Below are positions 1 to 15,434 of a stretch of 64,000 bases of DNA, piece after piece; within the stretch, counting starts at the first letter, position 1, and each line of letters opens with the position of its first letter. The stretch comes from Darksidea phi (Eukaryota > Ascomycota > Dothideomycetes > Pleosporales > Lentitheciaceae). A model generated the notes under the pieces. That model was not told the origin of the DNA, ran no database searches, and saw only the letters and a program-made list of their open reading frames with translations. The stretch spans positions 1 through 64,000 of the forward strand of contig JASJFT010000139.1 in assembly GCA_030770425.1 (NCBI GenBank). The letters run 5' to 3'. The translations under genes and the position numbers were made by a program.

Positions 1-90
1 AAAAAAATTTATTCTTTTCATTTATTCGCCTGCGTTTTAATTTTTGGCTCCCTTCCCCTATTTCCCCGCCCCCTCCCGTGGCACTTTTTA

Positions 91-130
<40 letters not shown>

Positions 131-933
131 TGCAGAAAAGGCAATACACCACTGACCATTTATGTAGGAAGAAAAGAAAAGAAAGGCAAAGGAAAGAGAG
201 GGGTGTGGTATTTATACTCGAAGCAGTGGGAGTCCGAGTTTCAAATCTAGGTACAGAAGGACAAGGAGATGGTCATGGTGCTATGATGATGATGCTGGTG
301 CGTACCGTCTGTTAAACAACGCCACGATACGTCTCACCATCCCATCCCACCCATATACTCCCGCAATTCTCACTCCAACCCCACACCACCACGTCATCAT
401 CAAAGCTTGAAATGCAGTAATGAAGATTGAACAAGTATTTCATCTATCGCCTAAGTCGAAAAGCCACTCAAACCAATTCCTAGCCCTTCCACACATCCTT
501 TTTAACACATCTTTCCACACAAAAAGATACATCTCATTCCCGTAGCGCAGATCCGCTAGCCGCCTGCTTGTGCCAACCCATGCCAACCCTCTTCCACCGG
601 AACTAAGCAATCCTGCATGCTGAAGAGAACGCCCTACCACCTGTACCACTGCCCACGAAGCACCATAGCCAGTGAGACCAGAATTACAACAAGTGTTTGT
701 GAAGAAGAGAAGGAGGAACAAAAGGGGGGAACGAAGGAAAAGTTACATGGCGGACTAGAGGCAGAAGGACAGTTTTGGTAACGCCTCCAACACCGCAAGT
801 AACCTGACAAATGCGGCATCAATGGTGTACGCACCATGCAGCAACCAGATCACACCCAAGCGCACACCGAGCATTAGGAACTTCAAAGTGGAACGCTCGA
901 AAAATCCCTGGGTATCCGAAGAAGGAAATATCC
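1..933. other. Non-coding: poly-T tract and PKC 3' flank
   Basis: No credible coding region. The notable element is an unbroken T tract at about 92-128, just downstream of a pyrimidine-rich stretch. The rest is probably the 3' untranslated region and flank of the leftward kinase gene that stops at 934. Short open frames here have no protein-like composition. Confidence 0.6.
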
Positions 934-4812
<3,879 letters not shown>

Positions 4813-7045
4813 CTTTGCGGTGGCCGAGTAGGGTATGCCCGGCGAAGAAGGCGGTGGCTGCGGTTCTTCGCCGATTGCGGCAGCGAGGCGTGTGCCTGGC
4901 GAGCGCAGGCTGCGTGACGGACGGCGTGGACGCCCAAGCGGGCCGCGGAGGGCAGCACGGCCGACGGTCTGTCTGGTGGTGCGGAGGGGGAAAAATAGAC
5001 AGAAGCGAGAGGGGGGCCTGGTATGTAGCGTGTAGCAATGACGGCCGTCAGCGGAGACGGAGACGTGATGTCGTCAAAAGTCGGTTGGTGGGCTAGCTCG
5101 ACGAGGTGTGGCTGAGCCGCCCCGCAGCTGCAGTTCCCTGGTGCGAGTGGCTCGCGAAGCTGGCGTCCGTGGACGACGGCGGTGTTGGCGGAAGCGTCGC
5201 AGGCGCCGGCGAGGGCGAGCAGGTGGTGTGCGTGGAGTCTGGATTATGACGGAGCTGAGGCACGACTGTGGTGGGAAGGGAAGGCGCTGGTGGGGTGTTG
5301 CATAGGCGGGGAGGGCAAAACAGCATGATTCAGCGCCGGGGCCGGCTGTGGCGCACGTCCGGATAACGAGAGGCGGAACGCGTATCGCAACACCAGACAG
5401 AGACAGAGATATCGATATCTGTGCATGGCCTCGTGCTGCTGGACTCGCCACAGGCCCGACACCACTGCGATGGCTGGGCAAGGGCCTATCTCGCTCGTGC
5501 AAGCCATGGTGCCTCGCGTTTGCAGCACTACATTGCGAAACGGCTGCCTCGCACCGCATCGTCGTTGGGCCGGCACTCGTCACCGCGCCTTCGCTGCATT
5601 CCCAGCGGCACAGGCTGATGTTTTCTTTCAGAGCTCAGGGAGGGCGAGAAGTACAATAGTGAATATCATCCGTGTGACGTCATGGGAGCTGTGTGTAGTA
5701 ACGTTTCGTCTACCGGAGTTGCACCTACCCTCCTCCAAGCACCCTCAAAGAGCCGTCGTCGTTGGCGTGGTGTGGCTGGGGGGTTTTATGTATGACTGCT
5801 GGGCGTGTGCTCCAGATGCTGAAATTTACGCGACGGCGCTCTCAGCTAATTTTATTTGGGTTGAACCTGCACGCCCCGCTCTCGCCCGAGACGCTTCGGG
5901 GCATGGGTTGGTGGTGATGGGCCCTTCATCCAGGGGTCCCCGCACGTCGGATGGCCGACTGGGGAGGGTCGCAACTGCCTCTGCAGGCTGTGCTGGCGAT
6001 GGACGTAGGGTGCACGTGGCGTTCCTTCCCATGGAGAGCCTATGTTGTCAACATTGAGCCTCCGCGCTTTCTCCACACCAGACGCGAACCGCCCCGGTCC
6101 ACATGTGCAGGTGATGACAGAGCAGCAAACTACAGCAGCACAGCTTCGCTGGGATTGGCGAGCTTTGGGGGTGATGGACACTAATTGCTCGGCATGGATG
6201 GATGGCCAACGTCGCCTATCGCATTTGTGATATGCCGTACCACAGAGGATCCTAAACGGGCAAGCACCATCTCGGCATCCGAGCCGGCAAGTCCGCCTTC
6301 GCCGAGGCGCGTACGGCCTGCGCGGTGGAGCGGATCAGACCGTGAGGCCTGGCGCCTCGAGCCTGAGGCTGGAGGCTGAAGCCTCAAGCCCGAAGCCTGA
6401 AGCCGAAACCTGACGCCGAAGGCTGCAGCCCGAAGGCTGCAGCTTGAAGCATACAGAGCCCGACGTCGATACCATGTACGTATGCTATGCATGCATTCTG
6501 CTTGGCGTGCCTTCCCCATCGGACGGATGCCAAGCGCCGGGCGGACCCAGGCCTGGACTGACGGGGTGGAAAAGCTCCTCCCCAAATGCGAAAAGCCGTT
6601 GTGCAGAGTTTCCTTCTGGAAGGGCTGGCGAATGACGGTGGGAGCAGCACGCGGAACCGTTGGGGTCCAAACTGTGTTCCGCACGGACACGGCTGCAGAC
6701 ATGGCACTGCAGGCGTCGCCCCGCCGTGTGTTACGCCGCACCGTCCCCCCATGGCTGCGAGATGCAGACTGGGGTGGGTGGGACGAGGGAGGGGGACGAG
6801 GGTCGGGCAGCTCGACTTAGCCGGCGACGGTCCCAGCCAGTGTCGGGCCGGTCGCTTTTGGGCGCCGCGGTGCCACACCACGCGGCCGCGGCGGGAGGGG
6901 ACCGTGGGTGCCCCCATCTCTATCGCCGTAGCCGCGCTCAAATCGCTGCCAGTGGCCTGCGCCCTGGGCTGGCGCGAGAGAAAGCGGGGAGGCGGGCGGC
7001 GGGCGGTGGGCGGCGGCGACGAAGTGATATGTACCGTCTTCCCAG
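4813..7045. promoter_or_regulatory. Divergent intergenic region, pkc1 / Zn2Cys6 regulator
   Basis: A 2.2-kb GC-rich spacer between the leftward kinase and the rightward transcription factor. I see no conserved protein in any frame. It probably carries both promoters and long leader sequences. It holds the short-unit repeat at 6350-6450, listed separately. The open frames here look like GC-rich chance frames. Confidence 0.55.
6346..6450. repeat. Degenerate GAAGCCTGA-type minisatellite
   Basis: Units close to GCCTGAAGCC and their inverse GGCTGCAGCC recur about a dozen times in 100 bases, giving many overlapping short inverted repeats that could form hairpins. It is intergenic, about 700 bases upstream of the first possible start of the Zn2Cys6 gene. 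Confidence 0.7.
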
Positions 7046-10000
7046 ATGCGGGCGAAGGCGAACGCTGGACAGGTCACCGTCTCCGCGATTAGTGCGCCCG
7101 TGTACGTGCAGGCAGGGGGGCGCGCACAGACGAACCGCTGCTGCCGGCTTTCCGACGCCTTTCGGGCTGTGTTATTTGATGCCATCCCGCCCGATTTCTC
7201 AGCGGGCAAGCCGAACCTTTTGCAACGATACACCAGCCCGCGAAAGCCTCTGCGCTGCGACCGCGTCCAATCACCGCGCTTCCCCGCATCTGGCGCGTCT
7301 CCCGCATCTCCCGCTTGCGTGCTGCCGTCGGCATCTCGACATCTCGACATCGCGACATCTGCACATCTGGACTTCTGGACTTCTGCCTCTGGACTTCTGC
7401 ACATCAGGACGTCTGGACATCCCGCCCATCATTGCCCGTGGCGCCTGCCCGACCCGCGCACGCCTGCGTCCCGTCCAGCAGCCTCTCTCCCCTGTGCACC
7501 CCCGGAAACCGCCAAAATTCCTCCCTCAACCGCCAACGGCGCCGCCGGCGCGCCCTCTCCTCCCCCGGAGTACTCGCACGGCGCGCCGCCTCTGGTAGCC
7601 CGCGCGCTCGCACCGCATGCCCAAGTCCCTTCCCACCCACGGCAGCCGTCACCCTCGGTGCAGGCCTCCCCTTTGACCGCCCAGGGCTCTCCGTCGACGC
7701 TGCCGCCGTCGCCTCTGCCGACGCCACGCGCTGCCAGCGCTGCCACGGCTGCCACGGCTCCCAACGGTGGTGCCGACGTCCGCGGGCCCGAGCCAGCTCG
7801 CATGCGCTCTCAGATCGCGTGCTCCAAGTGCCGGTCTAGCAAGGTCCGATGTGTCAACCAAGGACCCGGCACCCAGTGCGATGCCTGTGCCAGCAAGGGC
7901 AGGACTTGCAGCTATCCGGCTCCCACCCTCCCCGGTGCCGGCTCCGGAAACCCCAAGCGGAGAGAGAATAGCTTGACCGCAACTCAAGATGGCCCCAACG
8001 GCCGGTCAGGCGAGGTGAGTGGACATCGCCTTCCTGTTCTCCTCCCTTCGATCAGGCTGTAGCCGATCATGGCTTGCGGGAGGTGTGTAACTGACACCTG
8101 TCATGCAAGGCTTGCACCACGCTCGGCATCTCTTACTTGGGCCATGTGCTTCACACGACATGCTAATCCTGTTGACAGGCATCTGTCAAGAAGCGGAAGA
8201 TCGCCCCCCTATCCACCCCTCTCAAAGATGGCTTTTCGGGAAACTGGGACCTGTTCAATCCCCAACTGTTCACACGCCAAACCTGGCACGAGCTGGTTAG
8301 TTTCGCCCCACGTTTGCTTGCTTTCCTTCTGCTCACTCCTCGTAGTATGCCATTTTCGAGCAGCATTTTGCCACAGATTTGCCTTTTCTGCATGCCGAGA
8401 CTTTTATCAATCAGCTTCGACGGGTCGATGTGCGGTCGCCGGTGGATCCCTTTGCCTCGTTGCTCTACGCCTTTCTGGCTCTTACTACTCCCTTCCATGA
8501 CTCCTTTGTCCGCCACCCTTGGCACGGTCAGGCCCGCCAGAGCACTCCTGTCGAGATATCTGAAAAGTACGCCAGCGCTGCACGTGCGAGGCTGAATAGC
8601 AGCAATGCCTATCGCAAACCGAATATCGTAACCACCCAGGCCCTTCTGATGCTCGGCCTCCACGAATGGCGCAATCGCCAAGGTGCACAGTGTTTTCTGA
8701 CCATTGGCAGTGCCATTAATTGCGCTGAAATGCTTGGCTGTCACGAACAACATGATTTGGACGAGGGAGACGCGCTGCAACCTCCTCAGAAACCCATGGC
8801 CAAGCCGCCTGGAATCAAGCTTCCCGAGGACGAGCCGTCGGTGGAGGACCAACTCATCGCAGCCGAGATCAAACGCCGAACCTACTGGTGCTGTTTTATC
8901 CTGGATAGCTACGTGAGCAGCGGTGAGCGCAGACGTCAGAAAGTCAGAATCGACGAGATCAAGATCCAGTTACCTTGCAACCAGCGTGCTTTCGACCTCG
9001 GCCTAAATGTGAGGACAATGATGCTGGACGAAACACCAAGCCAATTCGAGAATCGCCGTCTTGAATACGAACGCTCGGACAGAACCGACAGCGACATGGA
9101 AGTTGAATGGCAGTTTGAGAAAGATCAAGAGGCTTTGGCCTGGTTCATCAAAGCCTTGGTTGTGTATCGCGGCGTCATGGATTGGGTCTGCAACACCACC
9201 CGACGGTACGTACCTCTATCCTATCCGAACCCGTAGAAGCTGACGATTCCAGGAAAGCGAAGAGGTGGCCTTGGGATCCTGAATCCCAGTTCTACCAACT
9301 CAAAAAGCGACTCGACTCCCTCAAGCAAAATCTCCACAGCGATCTTCGTCTAACTGATAAAAGGACCAGGTACCACATTCGTAATCGGACATCCCGGAGT
9401 TATGTGCAATTGCATTCGATCCTCGCGCTCTGCGACATGGCGCTTCATCGAGAATATATAGCTTACCTCCCATGGGACCAAAAGATACCAGCGGGCCCAG
9501 TAGATGGACCTATGCCGCCAAAGCTGCCGAAAGGAAAGGAGAAATACTGGGAAGAGAACGCGCGCAGCTGCTTCAAGGCGGCCAAGACATTCAACGATCT
9601 CATATGGACCTGCAAAGAGGAGGGTGCGCTTGTGGAGACGCCGGTGGTAGGTTTCGCCATGTTTTATGTCATGCAAATAGGTACCTTGTCCCGCCCAAAC
9701 CCCTTGAGCCGCTGTGTGCTGACGTCTACGTAGTGATATGGTGTCGCTTTTTTCCGTCCCAGGATGAAGAAGACTGGTTGTGCACCATCGGAACCCGTCA
9801 CGACCGAAAGCTTTCCGAGAACCTAGATAAGGCATTCTCCATCCTGTTTCATATGCATGAGCGACTACCAATGGCGCGTATGTGGTGTCGGGACTCCAAA
9901 GACTACGTGGATGACCTGGAGAGGCTTCGAAAGGAGCGGCAAGGGACAGGAGAATCGCCCGTCAGTAACAACAGCAACTCGACAGAAGGGAGTAACACTG

Positions 10001-10656
10001 GCCTTTCGCATTGGGAACGAATCGAGAAACGACTGAAAGAGTTCTTCTGCACAAAAGACGACGACCTCGATGCCGACGACCACAGCGTCACGGACCTCCG
10101 ACATATGGATCATACGAGCGAACCTGATAGCCCTCATCCTGTCAAGAGCGAGCACGAAGATGTCGTCGACACTCCTCTCTCGGCGTCCCGAGCTCCTGCA
10201 TCCTTTGTAGCGATCAATGGTAACGGCCCACAAAACGGAGGAACACCCAAGGCGATGGACAGACAGACAAGCACGCCCGCCCCGGGACCATACCCGCAGC
10301 CTTACCCGAATGGCTCGTACGGTCCTGCGTTTGGAATGTCGCCGAAAGCTGCTCGGGCTTTTCCATCGCCAACGGCATATCACCCTATTGAGTCCAAAGA
10401 GCGAGAGACGTTGAACCCTCCAGTGTATAAATACGCTTTGGCCGCTGCTATACCTACACCCATCTCCCAATACACCGATGAGCAAGTCCATCCCCAACCT
10501 TGCCATGATTATGGTACAGGAATGGGTTGGCTCAACGGTCACTACATGGGCTTGTTTGCCGCCGGCAACGATGAAAACAACGCAGAGTTGCCGTGGAATG
10601 CTTCGCACGGTTTCCAAGATAATTACGTCAATGCTGGCAACAACGCAATACAGTAG
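7046..10656 (+). CDS. Zn2Cys6 transcription factor with fungal MHR domain
   Basis: Nuclear DNA-binding regulator. The binuclear zinc cluster is plain at about 7817-7910 (CSKCRSSKVRC, then C-D-A-C and C-S-Y-P), followed by a basic KKRK stretch. The C-terminal half matches the fungal-specific transcription factor homology region (about 8345-9900: FLHAETFINQLRRVD, RRTYWCCFILDSY). Introns: 8014-8179 (GAG|GTGAGT..CAG), 8297-8345, about 9209-9253 and 9681-9733; each join keeps the frame. The stop is TAG at 10654. The start is uncertain: only ATG 7046 and ATG 7802 are in frame. The proline-rich 80 residues just before 7802 look coding, but 7330-7430 is a simple repeat, so an unseen upstream exon or a start at 7802 is possible. 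The target genes cannot be read from sequence; the beta-galactosidase gene lies downstream. Confidence 0.85.
7328..7434. repeat. GACATCTGG/GACTTCTGG minisatellite
   Basis: About ten imperfect 9-15-base units of the form (G)ACATCTCG, ACATCTGG, GACTTCTGG follow one another. The array sits in the leader, or the doubtful N-terminal extension, of the Zn2Cys6 gene. Its translation (RHLDIATSAHLDFW..) is repetitive and not family-like, which argues for a downstream start. Confidence 0.7.
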
Positions 10657-12009
10657 GAGTCTGACCACATTCTCAATGGACATCTGCTGCCGTCGACCGA
10701 ATACTTCACTACTGTCGATCACGGTCATTTTCGACATGTTGAACCCTCCCTCAGGTTCGATTTGGAGACGCAACTGTATAATTACCCTCTGTACCTTGCG
10801 ACTGTCGTTTCAGCTTTTTCCTCATTTTCACGGCGCCTCCTTGCCCTTGCTTGCTTTTCTTTCTTTGCGACCTCTTTTCTCAATCACAATGACTGGCATT
10901 ATGGAGGATACGCCAAGACTACACGGCGAGCCACATTCGCTCCCGAAACGGGTCCCCTTAGGCTGATGATTTTATTTTTCGACATGGCATATTACAACAA
11001 AGTGGTGGAGCGGCGGTTTCCTAAAGTTTGGTGCCGGCGAGCATCTGTTGGGCGATATGACTTACAACGGCCTCTTTGCGGTTATCATTGGTATCAGCAT
11101 GGCGGCAGCTGGAATACTCAGTAGGAATTAAATTTCGGTTTTGTCGGCTTTGCGCACTTTGATTGGATTGCGTCATGTGCGCAGTATATATATACTTTGG
11201 CGTGGTGAGAGCAGGAGATCAGTCATTGCAAAGCATGATACGGACGGCGTATATGCTCTTCTTGAAATGCCGCCGATAATTTGAGCATGCTTTTAGCTAG
11301 CTGTCCAGCAAAGCTCTACGCAACTTCGGTGCTCGACACGTGTTGAGCGAGCAAGGAGCTGTCGACGCTAGCCCCATTTGTAGTTAGACCGCATCTCCGC
11401 TCCCCAGATCTCTCCTTCCTGCCTAGTCAATCGCGTCCGTACCGCTAACAACGTGCGGCGCAATACCGGTAGATGGACAATTGTACCTCGGTCCGCCCCC
11501 CTTCCTCTCCAGATGCTGTAAGCAGCACGACCGTTACGGAAAACGGGCCACGCGCCTGTCAATCTATTTCTCCTGGCGAGCGTACGCCAACCACCCCGCG
11601 CGCCCGATCAGCCGGCTGAGGCTGGGTTTTGGGGGTCTTGGTTATCCCTCCCCGCACGCTCTTGACGTGCATAATAGGGCTTTTCTCCGCCTGTCTGTGT
11701 AGCGTGTAGCGTGTGATTGGTGGAATTTGTGAAGAGAGCCAAGCGCCGAATTGGTGCCTGAGTCGTGCCTGGACGCCAACCGCTGTGGGGTAATATGGAC
11801 GAACGCATGGGGTTAGGTAGCGAGCTAGTGATTCGGCGTATATTGACACGACGGAATGGAGACGATGCCCCGGATGGCTATTATGTCATGGCGGGCAGGG
11901 GGGTAGCTTGGGAGCTTGGGTTGAGGTACTTTATCTTGCGTGGTGTCCCTCCCTCCGGGCAATTGGCTGCACGCCTTGGACCGACCGCGAGCTTCCCCCG
12001 TAGGATAGG
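10657..12009. other. Intergenic, regulator 3' end / beta-galactosidase promoter
   Basis: 1.35 kb without a convincing gene. The first 450 bases are probably 3' untranslated region of the transcription factor. A TATATATATA-like stretch at about 11185 and a pyrimidine-rich stretch at 10790-10890 are visible. The part next to 12010 should hold the promoter of the beta-galactosidase gene. Confidence 0.5.
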
Positions 12010-15000
12010 ATGAAGGGTCTTTTCCATTGTGTGAGCGCGGTTGCGCTGGCTTCTTGCGCTGTTGGTGCTGTGGCGAGAGCGACGGGGTTTTCGACCAGAG
12101 ATATTAGGCCGTATAAGCGGGAGCCGCTTCAGGATATTGTGAGTTTGCTGGTTGAGGTGGAGATGGGAGTGATAATTGACCGATGCAGGTTACTTGGGAC
12201 AATGAGACGCTGTTTGTGCATGGGGAGAGAATCTTCTTGTTCAGTGGTGAGGTGCATCCTTACAGGTACGTAACTCCTCCCTGCCATTGTTCTGAACCGG
12301 AATGGTAAAAAGCGCAATGCTGATCGTCGTGCAGGAATGCGGTGCCAGACCTCCATCTCGACATCTTCCAGAAGATCAAAGCTCTCGGCTTCAATGGCGT
12401 CTCGTTCTACGTCGACTGGGCCTTGCTCGAGGGCAAGCCTGGCGTGTACCGCGAGGAAGGCGTGTTCGACCTGAAGCCCTTCTTCGATGCGGCTTCTGAG
12501 GCTGGCATCTATCTTATCGCGCGTCCTGGTCCGTACATCAATGCTGAGGTTTCCGGTGGGGGGTTTCCCGGATGGCTTCAGAGGATCAATGGCATGTTGA
12601 GAACCAACGCGCCGGACTTTTTGAAAGCTACGGATTTGTGAGTACTGATTGAGGAAGATGCGGTTCAGAACTAATACTCACAGGTATATGGCGTCTGTTG
12701 GCAAGACCATTGCAGCAGCTCAGATCACCAACGGTGGTCCGATCATCCTCGTGCAGCCGGAGAACGAATACACCCAGGCGCTAGGCAACGTCCAGCCATT
12801 TCCCGACCCCGACTACATGGAGTACATCTATGATCAGCTTCGGGACGCTGGGATAGTCGTCCCGCTCATCAGCAATGATGCTTCGCCAAAAGGGAACAAT
12901 GCGCCTGGCCAGCCAGCCGCAGTAGACATCTATGGCCACGATGGCTATCCACTAGGATTCGACTGCGCCAACCCAACCACCTGGCCCGATGGCAAACTGC
13001 CCACAAACTGGCGCTCTCTGCACATGACCCAGAGCCCAAACACGCCTTACTCCATCCTCGAGTTCCAAGGCGGGTCGTTTGATCCCTGGGGCGGACCAGG
13101 CTTCGACAAGTGCGCCACTCTCGTCGGGCCCGAGTTCGAGCGCGTCTTCTATAAGAACCTCTACAGTTTCGGCGTCACCATCTTCAACGTCTACATGACA
13201 TGGGGTGGAACAAACTGGGGTAACTTGGGTCATCCAGGCGGATACACGTCGTACGACTATGCCGCGCCTATCCGTGAGGACCGCCGTGTTGACCGCGAGA
13301 AGTACTCTGAGTTGAAGCTTCAGGCGAACTTTATGAAAGTTTCTCCTGCGTATCTTACCGCGGCACGCGGGAGTGCGTCGACTGCTGAGTGGACTACATC
13401 TCCCAGTCTCGCCGTCACACCAGCAAGCAAAGACGGTACAAAGTTCTATTTCGTCCGTCACTCGACGTACAACTCCCTTGCCAGCACGGACTACAAGCTT
13501 AAAATTTCTCAATCTTTCTTCGGCAATATCACTGTCCCACAGATAGGCAATACCAGTCTCACACTGAACGGGCGCGACTCAAAGGTCCACGTTAGCAATT
13601 ACGACATTGGCGGCCAGACTCTCGTGTACTCTACTGCTGAGATCTTCACCTGGCACAAGTATGCTGACAAGACGGTGCTTGTGGTGTATGGCGGACCGGG
13701 CGAGACGCATGAGCTTGCTCTGGCTGTTACGGGATTGAAGGTCTTGGAAGGCGAGGTGAAGAAGCTTGCTTCGAGAGGATATACGGTGCTCAACTTCAAA
13801 GCCGATGGAACGAGGAAGGTGGCGAAGATTGGCGTGTCGGCTCCCTTCATCTACGTCTACATGCTTGGTAAGACAGTCAAGAACGGCTTCGGAGACATCT
13901 CAGCTAACACATCACAGATCGCAACGAAGCCTACAACTACTGGGCCGTCGACCAAGCCCCGCACGACAACTCGAACCCCATCATCCTAAAGGCCGGCTAC
14001 TTAACCCGCACCGCCAAACTCTCCGGCACGACCCTCGCCCTAACCGGCGACCTCAACACAACAACACCCATTGAAATCCTCGGCGGCGCTTCAAACATCA
14101 CAGCGCTAACCTTCAACGGCGAAACTTTTGCTTTCAAAACCACCCCCGAAGGCGTCATAACCGCCACAATCGACTTCCCCAAACCGCGCCTCAACATCCC
14201 CCAACTGCAAGACCTGAAATGGAAATATATCGATGCCCTCCCCGAACTCCAATCAACCTACTCGGACGCCGCCTGGCGCGCAGCCGACCTGGCAAAAAGC
14301 TACAACTCTCTCCGCCCCCTAAACACCCCCACATCCCTCTACGCCTCCGACTACGGCTTCCACACCGGCTCCCTAGTCTACCGCGGCACCTTCACCGCCA
14401 CAGGCACCGAAACGAAAATCTCCCTCCTAGTCCAAGGCGGCTCCGCCTTCGGTGCCTCCGCCTGGTTAGATGCCCACTTCCTCTCCTCCTTCCGCGGCTT
14501 CGACGCCGCCCTAAACGGCACCATCACCGCCTCCCTCCCCACCCTCACACAGGGCAAAAAATATACAATCACCGTCGCGATCGACCACATGGGCCTCGAC
14601 GAAAACTGGACCATCGGCACCGAGTCGATGAAGAATCCCCGCGGTATACTAGACTACGACATTGACGGTGACCATGAAAAATCCGACATCACCTGGAAAC
14701 TAACGGGGAATCTCGGTGGAGAAGATTACAAAGATTTTTCCCGTGGCCCCTTGAACGAAGGCGGATTCTTCCCCGAACGCGCGGGATACCACCTCCCAGG
14801 CGCCCTCAATTCCCCCTCAATCCCTTGGCAACCCAGCGCAGGCCCCATCAAAGACGGACTACCCACCCCAGGTATCGGCTTCTTCGCCGCAGAATTCGCC
14901 CTCAACCTCCCCTCGGGCTACGACATCCCCCTTAGTTTCACCTTTACCAACACCACCACCACCTCCTCCTCCTCTCCCAACGCCACCACTGCTTCTAGTC

Positions 15001-15284
15001 CCGGCTCCTCCGTCCCAGCCTACAGAGCCCAACTCTACATCAACGGCTGGCAGTACGGCAAGTACGTCAACAATGTCGGGCCGCAGACGAGCTTCCCTGT
15101 TCCAGAGGGTATTTTGAATTATCGTGGGACGAATTATGTGGCTGTGACGCTTTGGGGTCTTGATGCGGGGGCGACGAGGTTGGGTGGGTTGGAGTTGAGT
15201 GTTGATGGGGTGGTTTGGCGCGGGTATGGGGAGGTGGGTGTTGTGGAGGGGGAGCGGTATGTGGAGAGGGAGGGGGTGTATTAG
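12010..15284 (+). CDS. lacA: Secreted beta-galactosidase, GH35
   Basis: Extracellular hydrolase that releases terminal beta-D-galactose from plant-wall galactans, xyloglucan and lactose. ATG 12010 opens a typical signal peptide (hydrophobic [16 protein letters not shown]). The catalytic barrel is clear: [37 protein letters not shown], acid/base Glu in QPENEYT and nucleophile Glu in [12 protein letters not shown]. Beta-sandwich domains typical of LacA enzymes follow (YFVRH, then the jelly-roll modules to [22 protein letters not shown] near the end). Length is about 1000 residues, normal for fungal LacA. Introns: about 12138-12188, 12267-12334, 12639-12684 and 13868-13917. The stop is at 15282. 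Several NxS/T sites fit secretion. Nothing appears broken. Confidence 0.95.
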
Positions 15285-15434
15285 CGGTGTGTTGTGTACC
15301 AGGTAGAAAGGTGGACGGAGAGGGCCTGAAGGTCTGAAAGGAATGGAGAATTTAAACAAATATTATTTATGATTTTCATAACACGTTACAAATATGCTAC
15401 AGGCCGAAAAATGCAGTATAAGAAAACGAAAAAA

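Noticed and set aside
5074..5583. Long open frames on both strands in GC-rich DNA upstream of pkc1
   Set aside because: No family features, overlapping frames on opposite strands and a composition typical of GC-rich promoter DNA.
5858..5875. Sequence resembling a tRNA B box on the minus strand
   Set aside because: No A box or cloverleaf can be formed around it.
7802..10656. Zn2Cys6 regulator as controller of the cluster at 47.5 kb
   Set aside because: It is 37 kb away with unrelated genes between them; nothing in the sequence links the two.
10762..11124. 120-residue frame after the transcription factor
   Set aside because: No recognisable domain; lies in probable 3' untranslated sequence.
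14219..14665. Arg/His/Pro-rich frame inside the beta-galactosidase gene
   Set aside because: Shadow frame of a well-supported GH35 coding sequence.
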